A model generated the notes under the pieces. The model made no database searches. It had not been told where the DNA came from and saw nothing but the letters and a program-made list of their open reading frames with translations. Of a stretch of 64,000 nt of DNA, positions 18,484 to 27,269 are shown in pieces (the first letter of the stretch is position 1; each line of letters begins with the position of its first letter). The translations under genes were made by a program, and so were the position numbers. Source of the stretch: Nitrosospira sp. NpAV (GTDB lineage: Bacteria > Pseudomonadota > Gammaproteobacteria > Burkholderiales > Nitrosomonadaceae); assembly GCF_000832065.1 (NCBI RefSeq), contig NZ_JXQM01000001.1:186001-250000 (forward strand). Direction: 5' to 3'.

Positions 18484-20265
18484 CTAGCCTTTTAGCGCCT
18501 CCACGTGCCGCAACTTGATATGCAGTTCCCGCAATTGCTTTTCATCTACCCCACTGGGCGCATGAGTCAGCAAACATTGCGCGCGCTGGGTCTTGGGAAA
18601 GGCTATCACATCACGGATCGATTCTTCACCCGCCATCATGGTAACGACCCGGTCCAGGCCGAATGCGATGCCACCATGAGGCGGCGCACCATATTGCAGC
18701 GCCTCCAGCAGAAAACCGAATTTCTCATGCGCCTCTTCGGCCCCGATATTCAAGGCGCGAAATACTTTTGACTGCACTTCCTGGCGATGAATACGCACCG
18801 AGCCGCCACCAATTTCCGATCCATTCAGCACCATGTCGTACGCCTTGGATAAGGCTTTTCCAGGATCGGTTTCGAGCAAATCTTCGTGACCATCGGCAGG
18901 CGAAGTAAAGGGGTGGTGCAAGGCTTTCCAGCGATTCTCTTCGTCATCATGCTCAAACATGGGAAAATCGACTACCCACAAGGGCTGCCATCCGGGTTCC
19001 GCAAGTCCCCGATCATGTCCGGCCTTGGCCCGCAGCGCGCCCAGTGCCTCATTCACCACATGGGCCTTGTCCGCACCAAAGAATATGATATCGCCATCTT
19101 TTGCCCCTGTGCGCTCCAGGATAACTTTCACCACTGCCTCCGGCAGGAATTTCAGTATCGGCGATTGCAAGCCTTCATGGCCTTTTTCCAGCGCATTGAC
19201 TTTAATATAAGCCAGCCCTTTTGCACCATATATCGCCACAAAACTGGTGTAGTCGTCTATCTCCTTGCGTGATAATTCCCCACCGGCCGGAACCCGCAGC
19301 GCCGCCACACGCCCGCCCGGTTTGTGTGCCGCCTCGCGAAAGACCTTGAATTCGACATCCTTCATTACGTCGGTAAGCTCGGTCAGAACCAGCGGCACGC
19401 GCAAATCGGGTTTATCGGAGCCATACCGGGACATGGCTTCGGCGTGTGTCAGGCGCGGAAAAGGGGTGGGAAGATCGATATTCATTACGCTTTTGAACAA
19501 ACCACAAATCATCTCCTCCATCAACGCCATGATTTGGGTTTCATTCAAAAAAGAAGTCTCGATATCAATCTGGGTGAATTCAGGCTGGCGATCCGCGCGC
19601 AAATCCTCGTCACGAAAACATTTGGTGATCTGATAATAACGATCGAACCCCGCGACCATCAGTAATTGCTTGAACAGTTGCGGTGACTGCGGCAACGCAA
19701 AGAAATGTCCGAAGTTGACGCGCGAGGGCACCAGATAATCGCGCGCGCCCTCCGGTGTCGATTTCGTCAGCATCGGCGTTTCGACATCGATAAAGCCGTG
19801 CTGGTCGAGAAATATACGGACCGCCATTGCCACCTTGTAGCGCAAACGCAAGTTCGCCTGCATCTGCGGACGCCGCAGATCGAGATAGCGGTGTTCCAGA
19901 CGCACGGCCTCGCTCAGGTTTTCGTCATCCATCAGGAACGGCGGCGTCAGCGAGGCGTTGAGGATCTCGATGGACTGCACCAGCACTTCTACTTCACCGC
20001 TGACGAGATTGGGATTCACCGTACCAGCGGGACGATGCCGTACCGTGCCGGTAATTTTCAGCACGTACTCATTGCGGATCTTTTCCGCATTCTGGAAAGC
20101 CGCTACATTGTCCGGATCACACACCACTTGCACCAGACCCTCGCGGTCACGCATATCAATAAAAATAACGCCGCCATGATCGCGGCGACGATGCACCCAG
20201 CCGTAGAGAGTGACCATCTGGTTCAAATATTTGGCATCAATAAAGCCGCAGTAGTTGGTGCGCAT
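18484..20265 (-). CDS. aspS: aspartyl-tRNA synthetase (probably non-discriminating)
   Basis: 593 residues, bacterial class II form. Anticodon-binding OB domain at ~1-105; motif 2 ([23 protein letters not shown] is the surrounding region) at ~215; bacterial GAD insertion around 290-410; motif 3 in [13 protein letters not shown] near the end. The OB-fold segment has His in [10 protein letters not shown] and a Gly in KITGTV, residues linked in Pseudomonas and other bacteria to relaxed recognition of tRNA-Asn as well as tRNA-Asp, so Asn-tRNA may be made by the indirect GatCAB route (inference; no asnS or gat genes here to check). First in line before nudB. Confidence 0.97.
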   Translation of the reverse strand: MRTNYCGFIDAKYLNQMVTLYGWVHRRRDHGGVIFIDMRDREGLVQVVCDPDNVAAFQNAEKIRNEYVLKITGTVRHRPAGTVNPNLVSGEVEVLVQSIEILNASLTPPFLMDDENLSEAVRLEHRYLDLRRPQMQANLRLRYKVAMAVRIFLDQHGFIDVETPMLTKSTPEGARDYLVPSRVNFGHFFALPQSPQLFKQLLMVAGFDRYYQITKCFRDEDLRADRQPEFTQIDIETSFLNETQIMALMEEMICGLFKSVMNIDLPTPFPRLTHAEAMSRYGSDKPDLRVPLVLTELTDVMKDVEFKVFREAAHKPGGRVAALRVPAGGELSRKEIDDYTSFVAIYGAKGLAYIKVNALEKGHEGLQSPILKFLPEAVVKVILERTGAKDGDIIFFGADKAHVVNEALGALRAKAGHDRGLAEPGWQPLWVVDFPMFEHDDEENRWKALHHPFTSPADGHEDLLETDPGKALSKAYDMVLNGSEIGGGSVRIHRQEVQSKVFRALNIGAEEAHEKFGFLLEALQYGAPPHGGIAFGLDRVVTMMAGEESIRDVIAFPKTQRAQCLLTHAPSGVDEKQLRELHIKLRHVEALKG

Positions 20266-20297
20266 GGATGTGTCGGAGAATCGGAGAAAAGTGGAAA

Positions 20298-20984
20298 TCA
20301 GGATTTGTCGTTTGCTGCAGCCGTAGAGCTGGCGGAACTGGCAGGATTATTGCCATGCAGCAATACCGCTTGTGACTGGCCGGGATGTTTTTTGCCGTTG
20401 CCGGGCGTTACGACACCCATGGAAATAATATATTTGAGCGCCGCATCCACGCTCATATCGAGCTCGATCACGTCGCTTTTCGGCATCATCAGAAAGAATC
20501 CGGAAGTGGGATTGGGCGTGGTGGGCACATACACGCTCACATACTCTCCCGAGAGATGATTAACCACATCACCACCGGGATAGCCGGTCATGAACGCGAT
20601 AGTCCATGAACCCTCACGCGGATATTGCACCAGCAATGCTTTACGGAAGGCTTCGCCCTGGCTAGAAAACAACGTGTCACTGACTTGCTTGACGCCATAA
20701 TAGATCGATTTCACCACCGGGATGCGCCATAAAACGCCTTCCCAGAACAACACCAACCGCTGGCCGATGATGTTGGTCGTCAGCAAGCCGGTGATGAATA
20801 CCACCAGCAGCGTCAGCACCGTGCCGACACCGGGAATATGAAACCCCACCAGGGCCTCGGGATGAAGCTTGGCCGGTAATAACAGCAGCGACTGGTCCAT
20901 GGTGCCAATCAAAAAATTCAACGCCCAGGCGGTGATGCCGAGAGGTACCCAGATAAGGAGTCCGGTGACGAAATAACGTTTCAT
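20298..20984 (-). CDS. DUF502 family membrane protein
   Basis: 228 residues. [24 protein letters not shown]-type first membrane helix (~1-30) and a second helix around 60-85 ([21 protein letters not shown]), then the conserved [19 protein letters not shown] segment and a soluble C-terminal domain with [18 protein letters not shown]. Function unknown in bacteria; a plant homologue affects membrane trafficking. It sits between FmdB and aspS on the same strand with 26-32-base gaps, a conserved arrangement in beta-proteobacteria that implies one operon. Confidence 0.92.
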   Translation of the reverse strand: MKRYFVTGLLIWVPLGITAWALNFLIGTMDQSLLLLPAKLHPEALVGFHIPGVGTVLTLLVVFITGLLTTNIIGQRLVLFWEGVLWRIPVVKSIYYGVKQVSDTLFSSQGEAFRKALLVQYPREGSWTIAFMTGYPGGDVVNHLSGEYVSVYVPTTPNPTSGFFLMMPKSDVIELDMSVDAALKYIISMGVVTPGNGKKHPGQSQAVLLHGNNPASSASSTAAANDKS

Positions 20985-21010
20985 TATTGGGAGATGCCCG
21001 CTCCGGGGAT

Positions 21011-21307
21011 TCAGTCAGTGGTGCAGGCCGGGCACGAGGCATCGGCTGCTGGTGCGGTTGTACCGGCGGTTTCGCTCTTTGTAGCCGCAGCGGTTTCTGC
21101 ATCGGCCTTGGGTTTCGGCTTCGCGCCATTCTTGAAATCGGTCGCGTACCAGCCACTGCCCTTCAACTGAAACCCCGCGGCGGAAATAAGTTTCGTGTAA
21201 GCATTGCTGCCGCACGCGGGGCAAGCCGCAACCGGCGCATCATTCACTTTTTGCAGATATTCTTTTTCAAACCCACAAGATCCACAGCGATATTCATAAA
21301 TCGGCAT
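21011..21307 (-). CDS. FmdB-family zinc-ribbon protein
   Basis: 98 residues starting MPIYEYRCGSCGFEKEYLQK; this ATG at 21307 is chosen over an upstream in-frame one because the family always begins with MP-x-YEY. Two CxxC pairs (CGSC, CPAC) form a zinc ribbon at residues 8-40. The Ala/Thr/Lys-rich tail ends with another CPAC pair. The family is called putative regulatory protein after FmdB of formamidase operons, but its role is unknown. It heads the FmdB-DUF502-aspS block. Confidence 0.92.
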   Translation of the reverse strand: MPIYEYRCGSCGFEKEYLQKVNDAPVAACPACGSNAYTKLISAAGFQLKGSGWYATDFKNGAKPKPKADAETAAATKSETAGTTAPAADASCPACTTD

Positions 21308-21475
21308 GACAACCTCCAGCAAAGCGGAATTTGAAAGAAACAGGATTATACCTCAACCACTTGGTTTTACCGGATATATGGGCTGCAATTGAGATTACAA
21401 GGGAAAATATGGCCACAATGGCGTATCAAAATATAGGCATGGGAGCAAGGCGCATGGGGATATTTATAATTTGCA

Positions 21476-21895
21476 TCAAACCGGCTCCCCACGATTGGCT
21501 TGCCAGAATCCTTCTAAATCAAACGAAAGCTGGCGGTAATGGCGGATCGTTAGCAGGTATACCGTAATTGGCTGTCCCGTGGTTCCGGGGCCATCCTCCG
21601 CGCCATAGAGGATCAAATAGTCGCCTGAAAGATACTCGCGTACGTCGATATTGCCCAGGCGCTGTTGCAACTTGGAGACACGGTCACGGACTTCCAGTGA
21701 TTGAGGTGAGCGGGCGAAAAAGCGTCGCCCTATGCCGGGATGCCGTTCCAAGTTGTCGATGATGGTCTGTTCCAGGTCTTCAAGTAACTGCATGAAGGCG
21801 TGCGAAGCTTCCTGATCCAACCAGAATGCATCAATCGATGCAAGATTGAACTCGAAGTTAGCGGTAAATTTGACGGTGGCTTTTGGTGAAGCCAC
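21476..21895 (-). CDS. RelE/ParE-like toxin
   Basis: 139 residues. FTANFEFNLASIDAFWLDQEA and a helix with LEDLEQTIIDNLERHPGIGRRF match the two N-terminal helices of ParE/RelE-type toxins; the strand pair GDYLILYGAED and ITVYLLTIRHYRQLSFDL gives the C-terminal sheet with the usual IRHxRQ ending. Such toxins block gyrase (ParE) or cut mRNA on ribosomes (RelE); which applies is unknown. The antitoxin expected just upstream is preserved only as a C-terminal remnant 4 bases away. First gene at the left edge of the defence island. Confidence 0.8.
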   Translation of the reverse strand: MASPKATVKFTANFEFNLASIDAFWLDQEASHAFMQLLEDLEQTIIDNLERHPGIGRRFFARSPQSLEVRDRVSKLQQRLGNIDVREYLSGDYLILYGAEDGPGTTGQPITVYLLTIRHYRQLSFDLEGFWQANRGEPV

Positions 21896-21899
21896 GGGT

Positions 21900-22022
21900 T
21901 CAGCGCTTGGGGGAGCGAGCGGCGTGTTTTGCGTTGCGCTTCAAGCCGGCCAGGACCGTTCGAGCATTGCGCGTACGGCCAGCTTCTATATCGGCTAGAC
22001 CTTTCTCGACATCGTCGATTAA
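21900..22022 (-). pseudogene. antitoxin remnant of the ParE-like pair
   Basis: About 40 codons (IDDVEKGLADIEAGRTRNAR, then a basic tail) look like the toxin-wrapping C-terminal half of a ParD/RelB-type antitoxin, in the expected place 4 bases before the toxin start. The frame stays open upstream to 22160, but that part (CHFVAHSAIVFIHCLSPFF) resembles no DNA-binding domain, and no good start lies near the conserved part. The N-terminal half seems lost. A non-ATG start making a very short antitoxin cannot be excluded. Confidence 0.5.
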
Positions 22023-22298
22023 CAGGAGGTGGATACGAAAGAATGGTGACAGGCAGTGGATGAAGACTATGGCAGAATGTGCGACAAAGTGGCAATAAAT
22101 GTGCCGCAATGTGTCAAGAATATGTGAATACCGACTGTAGGATGGATGTGGCAAAAGCACGCTGAAACACTCACGTTCATACGGGCAGTGGTTTTTCGGC
22201 CGATTGACCTCGCCGCTGCGACCGGCCGGATGGCCAAGCGTCCATCCCGAACATCAACCCAGGTCCTATGAGGACTTTGCAGCGGCGTGCCCTTTCGC

Positions 22299-22341
22299 GG
22301 CCAATTTTTGGCTGGCTACGCTACGCATGGTAAAATTGGCC
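22299..22341. promoter_or_regulatory. inverted repeat upstream of the defence cassette
   Basis: GGCCAATTTT at 22299-22308 and its exact complement AAAATTGGCC at 22332-22341, 23 bases apart, ending 48 bases before the HTH gene. The right arm runs on into a TTGGCCAAACTTGGC stretch. A plausible operator for the small HTH protein, which would then control its own cassette (inference). Confidence 0.45.
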
Positions 22342-22389
22342 AAACTTGGCAACTAAAATTCAATCTCGGCAAACACCGAAGACGAGACA

Positions 22390-22590
22390 ATGACTGGTAC
22401 AGAGGACGAAATCCTGACGCTCGACGAAGTTGCTGCATTTCTCAAGACCGGGAAGCGGACGGCCTACCGTCTCGCCCAGAAGGGCGAAATTCCGGCCTTT
22501 AAGCTTGGAGGAACTTGGCGTTTTCGCCGCTCCGAGCTGGATAGCTGGATCGCCGAAAGCATCAACAAGATGAAGCCAGAGGCAGAGTAA
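22390..22590 (+). CDS. small excisionase-type HTH protein
   Basis: 66 residues: a single MerR/Xis-like helix-turn-helix of the HTH_17 kind. ILTLDEVAAFLKTGKRTAYR forms the two HTH helices, LAQKGEIPAFKLGGTWRFRR the wing, and SELDSWIAESI the closing helix. Such proteins act as recombination directionality factors or as small transcriptional regulators. No integrase is near, and the gene is 61 bases before the Snf2 helicase on the same strand, so control of the cassette is the more likely job (inference). An inverted repeat lies just upstream. Confidence 0.85.
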   Translation: MTGTEDEILTLDEVAAFLKTGKRTAYRLAQKGEIPAFKLGGTWRFRRSELDSWIAESINKMKPEAE

Positions 22591-22651
22591 ACGTGAGCAA
22601 GGTCAGCAACCGAGTCACGTCTGGACAAGGAAAAAGAGAGGGCCGCCACTG

Positions 22652-25516
22652 ATGACACAGCAGCTTCTGACACCGCATCAGAGTCAGTACTACGCATGGC
22701 TGCTGACTCGACGCGCGGCAGGCGATACCGTGGAATCGCTCGCATCCACGTTGGTGGACTCGCAAGTCGATCTCAACCCGCATCAGGTTGAGGCTGCGCT
22801 GTTCGCCTGCAAGAACCCGCTGTCGAAGGGAGTGATCCTCGCGGATGAAGTTGGTCTTGGAAAGACCATCGAAGCTGGACTGGTCATCTCGCAGCGATGG
22901 GCGGAGCGCCGTCGTCGCATTCTGATCATTGTCCCTGCCAACTTGCGTAAGCAGTGGCATCAAGAACTGCAAGACAAGTTCGGATTGCAGTGCACGATTC
23001 TGGAAGCCAAGAACTACAACACTGCCCGGAACGGTGAGTGCCATAATCTACAGCTTGCCGGGCCGATTATCTGCTCGTATCAATTTGCGAAGAGCAAGGC
23101 CGACGATGTTAGGGCCATAGATTGGGACCTCGTCGTGCTTGATGAAGCGCATCGGCTACGCAACGCCTATAAGACGAGCAACATTATCGCGCGCACATTG
23201 AAAGATGCGCTGTCGAAAGTGCATTCCAAAGTATTGTTGACTGCGACACCATTGCAGAACTCGTTACTGGAGCTGTACGGTTTGGTCAGCATTATTGATG
23301 ACCGTGTTTTCGGCGACCTCGATAGCTTCCGCACGCAGTTTGGCGGGCAGGCAAAGGGCGCAGGATTCAATAGTTTGAAAACTCGCCTTGCACCGATCTG
23401 TAAGCGCACCTTGCGACAACACGTCCAGCCCTATGTGTCGTATACCGCTCGCAAAGCCATCGTACAGGAATTCACACCGTCGAACGATGAACGCGAGCTA
23501 TCCGATCTTGTAGCTGAATATTTGCGGCGGCAAAACCTCAAGGCGCTGCCGGATGGTCAACGGCAACTGATTTCCCTCGTGCTGTGGAAACTGCTGGCGT
23601 CATCCTCGCATGCGATTGCAGGCGCGTTGGACACCATGGCGAATCGCTTGCAAGGCTTGCTCGATGATGCAGCATCAGCTCCCGATCTGGCGGAAAAGTT
23701 CGACGAAGATTACGAATCGCTCGACGAAACTGCAGATGAGTGGGACGGTGACGGTAGCGACGGCCCGGCACTAGCGCCGCAGAATCGGGATCTGATTGCA
23801 CAGGAGATTGAGGAGCTACGGCGCTTCAAGAATCTGGCAACCAATATTCGCAACGATGCAAAAGGAAGTGTACTTCTAACTGCGCTCGACAAAGCATTTG
23901 CTGAACTGGAGCGATTACAGGCTCCAAAAAAAGCAATCATCTTTACCGAGTCAAAGCGCACGCAGGAATACCTGCTGTCGTTGCTAGCAGACTCGTCGTA
24001 TGGCAAAGGCATTGTGCTGTTCAATGGGACGAACAGCGATGCCCGCGCACAAACCATTTACAAGGATTGGTTGAAGCGACACGAGGGAACTGACAGAATT
24101 AGCGGCTCGAAAACCGCCGATACGCGCGCTGCCTTGGTCGAGCATTTCAAAGAGCGCGGCACGGTCATGATCGCGACCGAGGCCGGGGCCGAAGGTATCA
24201 ATCTTCAGTTCTGCTCCCTAGTCATCAACTATGACCTGCCGTGGAACCCGCAGCGTATCGAACAGCGAATCGGTCGGTGCCATCGCTATGGGCAGAAATT
24301 CGATGTTGTTGTTGTCAATTTCGTTGATCGGAGCAACGCGGCAGACGCTCGGGTGTATGACCTGCTTGACCAGAAATTCAAGCTGTTTGAAGGCGTGTTC
24401 GGAGCCAGTGACGAGGTGCTGGGAGCGATTGGTTCCGGCGTCGATTTCGAGCGGCGAATTGCCGAGATTTATCAGAATTGCCGCGACTCGGATGCCATCA
24501 AAACAGGTTTTGAACAGCTGCAACTTGAACTCTCCGGCGAGATCAATGAGGCAATGGTCAAAACACGGCAGCTATTGATCGAAAACTTCGACGAAGAAGT
24601 ACAAAACAAGCTGCGGGTGCGTAAGGAAGACAGCCTTGCCGCAAGAAGCCGGTTCGAGCGGATGTTGCTAGACCTGACGTTTTCCGAGCTTGGGACCGGC
24701 GCGGCATTCGACGAGCATGGATTTGTGCTCAGTCAACTGCCCGCCAGCGACGTGCTTAGCATTGAGTTGGGCCGCTATGAGCTTCCACGGAGAAGCGGTG
24801 ACGCTCACCTGTACCGGCTCGGCCACCCACTCGCTGAATGGGTACTAAATCAGGCGAAAGATCGTCAGCTAACCTCAACACGCCTCGTGTTTGATTATGA
24901 GGCACACGGCACACAAGTAAGTACCTTATTGCCATACCGCCAAAGGACTGGCTGGCTTACCGTGAACCTCGTCAAGGTTGAAGCACTGGACCGCTGGGAG
25001 GAGCACCTGATCCTGTCCGCAACCACAGCCGACGGTAGCGTACTTGAAGAGGATGATCCGGCAAAGTTGCTGCGCCTCCCTGCGCATGCGAAGCCGATAG
25101 GCTCTGTTGCCATAGAAAACGCGGCGCTATCGGCAGACTTGGAGGCACGCAAGGTCGAAATTCTACACGGCATCAATCAGCGCAACCTTGGCTATTTCGA
25201 GCAAGAAGTCGAAAAGCTCGACGCTTGGGCAGATGACCTAAAATTGGGCTTGGAGCAAGAAATCAAGGAAACGGACCGAGAGATAAAAGAGGTCCGTCGC
25301 ACTGCTGCTGTTTCGCCCACACTCGATGAAAAACTCCACTGGCAAAAGCGCCAACGGGAACTTGAAGGTAAACGTAGCAAGCTCCGCCGCGAATTGTTTG
25401 ATCGGCAAGACGAGGTCGAGTCGCAACGCAACGATTTGATTGCGCAGCTTGAGCAGCAATTGCAACAAAAGGTGGAGGAGAAGACCCTGTTTACCGTCGA
25501 ATGGGAATTGCTCTGA
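22652..25516 (+). CDS. Snf2/RapA-type DEAD-box helicase of the defence cassette
   Basis: 954 residues. A Snf2-family superfamily-2 helicase: Walker A in LADEVGLGKTIEAG (65-72), DEAH box at 164-167 in VVLDEAHRLRN, motif III TATPLQNS (~197), and motifs V-VI in ATEAGAEGINLQF and QRIGRCHRYGQ (~538-548). The acidic linker at ~350-375 separates the two RecA lobes. Residues ~840-950 are a long charged coiled coil. No nuclease motif seen. Snf2 proteins translocate on double-stranded DNA; a similar subunit (DrmD) is used by class 1 DISARM, but the other DISARM genes are absent. The stop overlaps the AIPR start (ATGA), so the two are coupled. Confidence 0.9.
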   Translation: MTQQLLTPHQSQYYAWLLTRRAAGDTVESLASTLVDSQVDLNPHQVEAALFACKNPLSKGVILADEVGLGKTIEAGLVISQRWAERRRRILIIVPANLRKQWHQELQDKFGLQCTILEAKNYNTARNGECHNLQLAGPIICSYQFAKSKADDVRAIDWDLVVLDEAHRLRNAYKTSNIIARTLKDALSKVHSKVLLTATPLQNSLLELYGLVSIIDDRVFGDLDSFRTQFGGQAKGAGFNSLKTRLAPICKRTLRQHVQPYVSYTARKAIVQEFTPSNDERELSDLVAEYLRRQNLKALPDGQRQLISLVLWKLLASSSHAIAGALDTMANRLQGLLDDAASAPDLAEKFDEDYESLDETADEWDGDGSDGPALAPQNRDLIAQEIEELRRFKNLATNIRNDAKGSVLLTALDKAFAELERLQAPKKAIIFTESKRTQEYLLSLLADSSYGKGIVLFNGTNSDARAQTIYKDWLKRHEGTDRISGSKTADTRAALVEHFKERGTVMIATEAGAEGINLQFCSLVINYDLPWNPQRIEQRIGRCHRYGQKFDVVVVNFVDRSNAADARVYDLLDQKFKLFEGVFGASDEVLGAIGSGVDFERRIAEIYQNCRDSDAIKTGFEQLQLELSGEINEAMVKTRQLLIENFDEEVQNKLRVRKEDSLAARSRFERMLLDLTFSELGTGAAFDEHGFVLSQLPASDVLSIELGRYELPRRSGDAHLYRLGHPLAEWVLNQAKDRQLTSTRLVFDYEAHGTQVSTLLPYRQRTGWLTVNLVKVEALDRWEEHLILSATTADGSVLEEDDPAKLLRLPAHAKPIGSVAIENAALSADLEARKVEILHGINQRNLGYFEQEVEKLDAWADDLKLGLEQEIKETDREIKEVRRTAAVSPTLDEKLHWQKRQRELEGKRSKLRRELFDRQDEVESQRNDLIAQLEQQLQQKVEEKTLFTVEWELL

Positions 25517-27261
25517 TGGCGGCCCCAATACGCCCGCTGGAGCTGACTTTGTTATGCGCGCGACTGGATGAATTTTTCGCAGAGCGCATTATTGGAACCG
25601 GCCAAACGGATGAAGCTCGTCGCAGCAATTTTTTGTCGAAGGCCATTGCAGCGTTCGTGCTCTATGAGGATGCAGGTGCAAGCCTGGATGAAGCCATCGC
25701 AGCAAGCATTGACGGCGGTTTCGATCAAGGAATTGATTCGGTTTTTATTGCTGCCGACCAAACAATATGGCTCGTCCAATCAAAGTACAAAGATACTGGT
25801 GTCGGCGAGCCAGAGCTAGGTGAAGTATCGAAATTCCGCGATGGCGTGTTCGATCTGCTGCAAGGACGTTGGGAGCGATTTAACGCAGCGCTACAAGCGC
25901 ATGGAGCCGCACTCATGAGTGCATTGAGTAACGAAGCCCGCGTGCGCGTCGTGCTCGTTCATTCAGGCACGGCTATCTCCGACGACCGACGCCACATCTT
26001 CAGTGAAATAGAACGAGCCTTCAACGGTGCGAGACCCGACTTCGTGAAGTGTTATAGCTACGGTTTGGTGACTTTGCACGAGCTGCACATTGATGGTCGA
26101 TCCGCGCCGGACATCGAGGAAAATATCGTGTTACGCGATTTCGGCCATACCGTCGCTCCCTACAAAGCAGTGTATGGGCGTATCGACGCCAAACGTCTGG
26201 CTGAATTATGGGCTGAGTATAAGGATCATCTCGTCGAGCGGAATATTCGTCGTTTCAAAGGCTCTACCGTCGTCAACGCGGGGCTAAGCGAGACGCTGCA
26301 ACAAGAGGCTGATCACTTTTTTTATTTCAACAATGGCGTGACCTTCCTTTGCGACAGGTTCAGGGAGCAGGCCCCCATAGATCCTTACCGATTATCCGGG
26401 ACGTTTCAATTCAAAGGGCTTTCAATCATCAACGGCGCACAAACCGTTGGAGCCATCGCGCAAGAACCGGCCGCCTACTATGACGCACATCCTGCCGAAG
26501 TCCTGGCTACGTTTGTCTGCCTTGAAAATGCCCCCGATGATTTCGGCGACAGGGTGACAAGATCACGAAATCGGCAGAATGCTGTCGATCTGGAAGATTT
26601 TGCCGCGTTGGACGAGCGACAGTCGGTTTGGCGGCAAACGCTGGAAATGGCAGGCGTGGAGTATCAGGTCAAGCACGGCGATGACGATGCCCCAGCGTCC
26701 AATACTTGCTTCAGCATCAGGGATGCCGCACCGATTCTGGCATGCACGATGACTGGGAGCGATTGGCAAGAGTTTGTCGTGGCTGCCAAGACCGATAAGA
26801 GGCGTTTGTTTGGAAGAGCTGGACTCGTCGGCGAAAGTGATTCTTTACGTGATGCCTATTTCCGGCTATTCCCCGACTCGCTCACGGCAAGACAGATTTG
26901 GCGTTCTGTGCAAATCGGCCGGATCGTACAGACCAAAGTTCGGGATCGTGCAAGTGCTGAGGCCGACCCGGCAAATCTTCCTGCGGAAACGCTGCCAGCG
27001 CGCGAAATCCTTAAGCATTGTGGATGGCTACTTCTGCACGTCCTGTTCATCCGCACACAGCTGCAAAACGGCGTCGAGTTAATGCTGACGATGAATGAAT
27101 GTGGCGACCTCTCAAGAGAGATCGACACGGTAGCGCAACGCATGGTGGATGTTGTGCAGGCCATGCAATGGAACAAACAAGCGCGCAGCGTGTTCGAGAA
27201 CCGGGCAGATTGTCGCGCAGTGAAGGGTCGCCTGATGGCGGCGCTCGCGCAGCAGAATTAG
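25516..27261 (+). CDS. AIPR family protein (abortive phage infection)
   Basis: 581 residues from the ATG inside the helicase stop overlap (25516); an in-frame start 15 bases earlier would overlap more. The AIPR domain is shown by FFYFNNGVTFLCD (~268-280) and by the LSIINGAQTVGAIAQ segment (~300-315). The N-terminal region has a restriction-fold signature: Asp-74 in GGFDQGIDSVFIAADQ and the Gln-x-Lys pair in WLVQSKYKD (88-90), the D-(x)n-QxK form of the PD-(D/E)xK nuclease core. AIPR proteins are linked to phage abortive infection and found near restriction genes. It ends 8 bases before the methyltransferase start. Confidence 0.88.
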   Translation: MAAPIRPLELTLLCARLDEFFAERIIGTGQTDEARRSNFLSKAIAAFVLYEDAGASLDEAIAASIDGGFDQGIDSVFIAADQTIWLVQSKYKDTGVGEPELGEVSKFRDGVFDLLQGRWERFNAALQAHGAALMSALSNEARVRVVLVHSGTAISDDRRHIFSEIERAFNGARPDFVKCYSYGLVTLHELHIDGRSAPDIEENIVLRDFGHTVAPYKAVYGRIDAKRLAELWAEYKDHLVERNIRRFKGSTVVNAGLSETLQQEADHFFYFNNGVTFLCDRFREQAPIDPYRLSGTFQFKGLSIINGAQTVGAIAQEPAAYYDAHPAEVLATFVCLENAPDDFGDRVTRSRNRQNAVDLEDFAALDERQSVWRQTLEMAGVEYQVKHGDDDAPASNTCFSIRDAAPILACTMTGSDWQEFVVAAKTDKRRLFGRAGLVGESDSLRDAYFRLFPDSLTARQIWRSVQIGRIVQTKVRDRASAEADPANLPAETLPAREILKHCGWLLLHVLFIRTQLQNGVELMLTMNECGDLSREIDTVAQRMVDVVQAMQWNKQARSVFENRADCRAVKGRLMAALAQQN

Positions 27262-27269
27262 GAATACTT

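Noticed and set aside
22390-22590. HTH protein as a prophage excisionase
   Set aside because: No integrase or attachment site nearby; the only integrase relic is 13 kb away.
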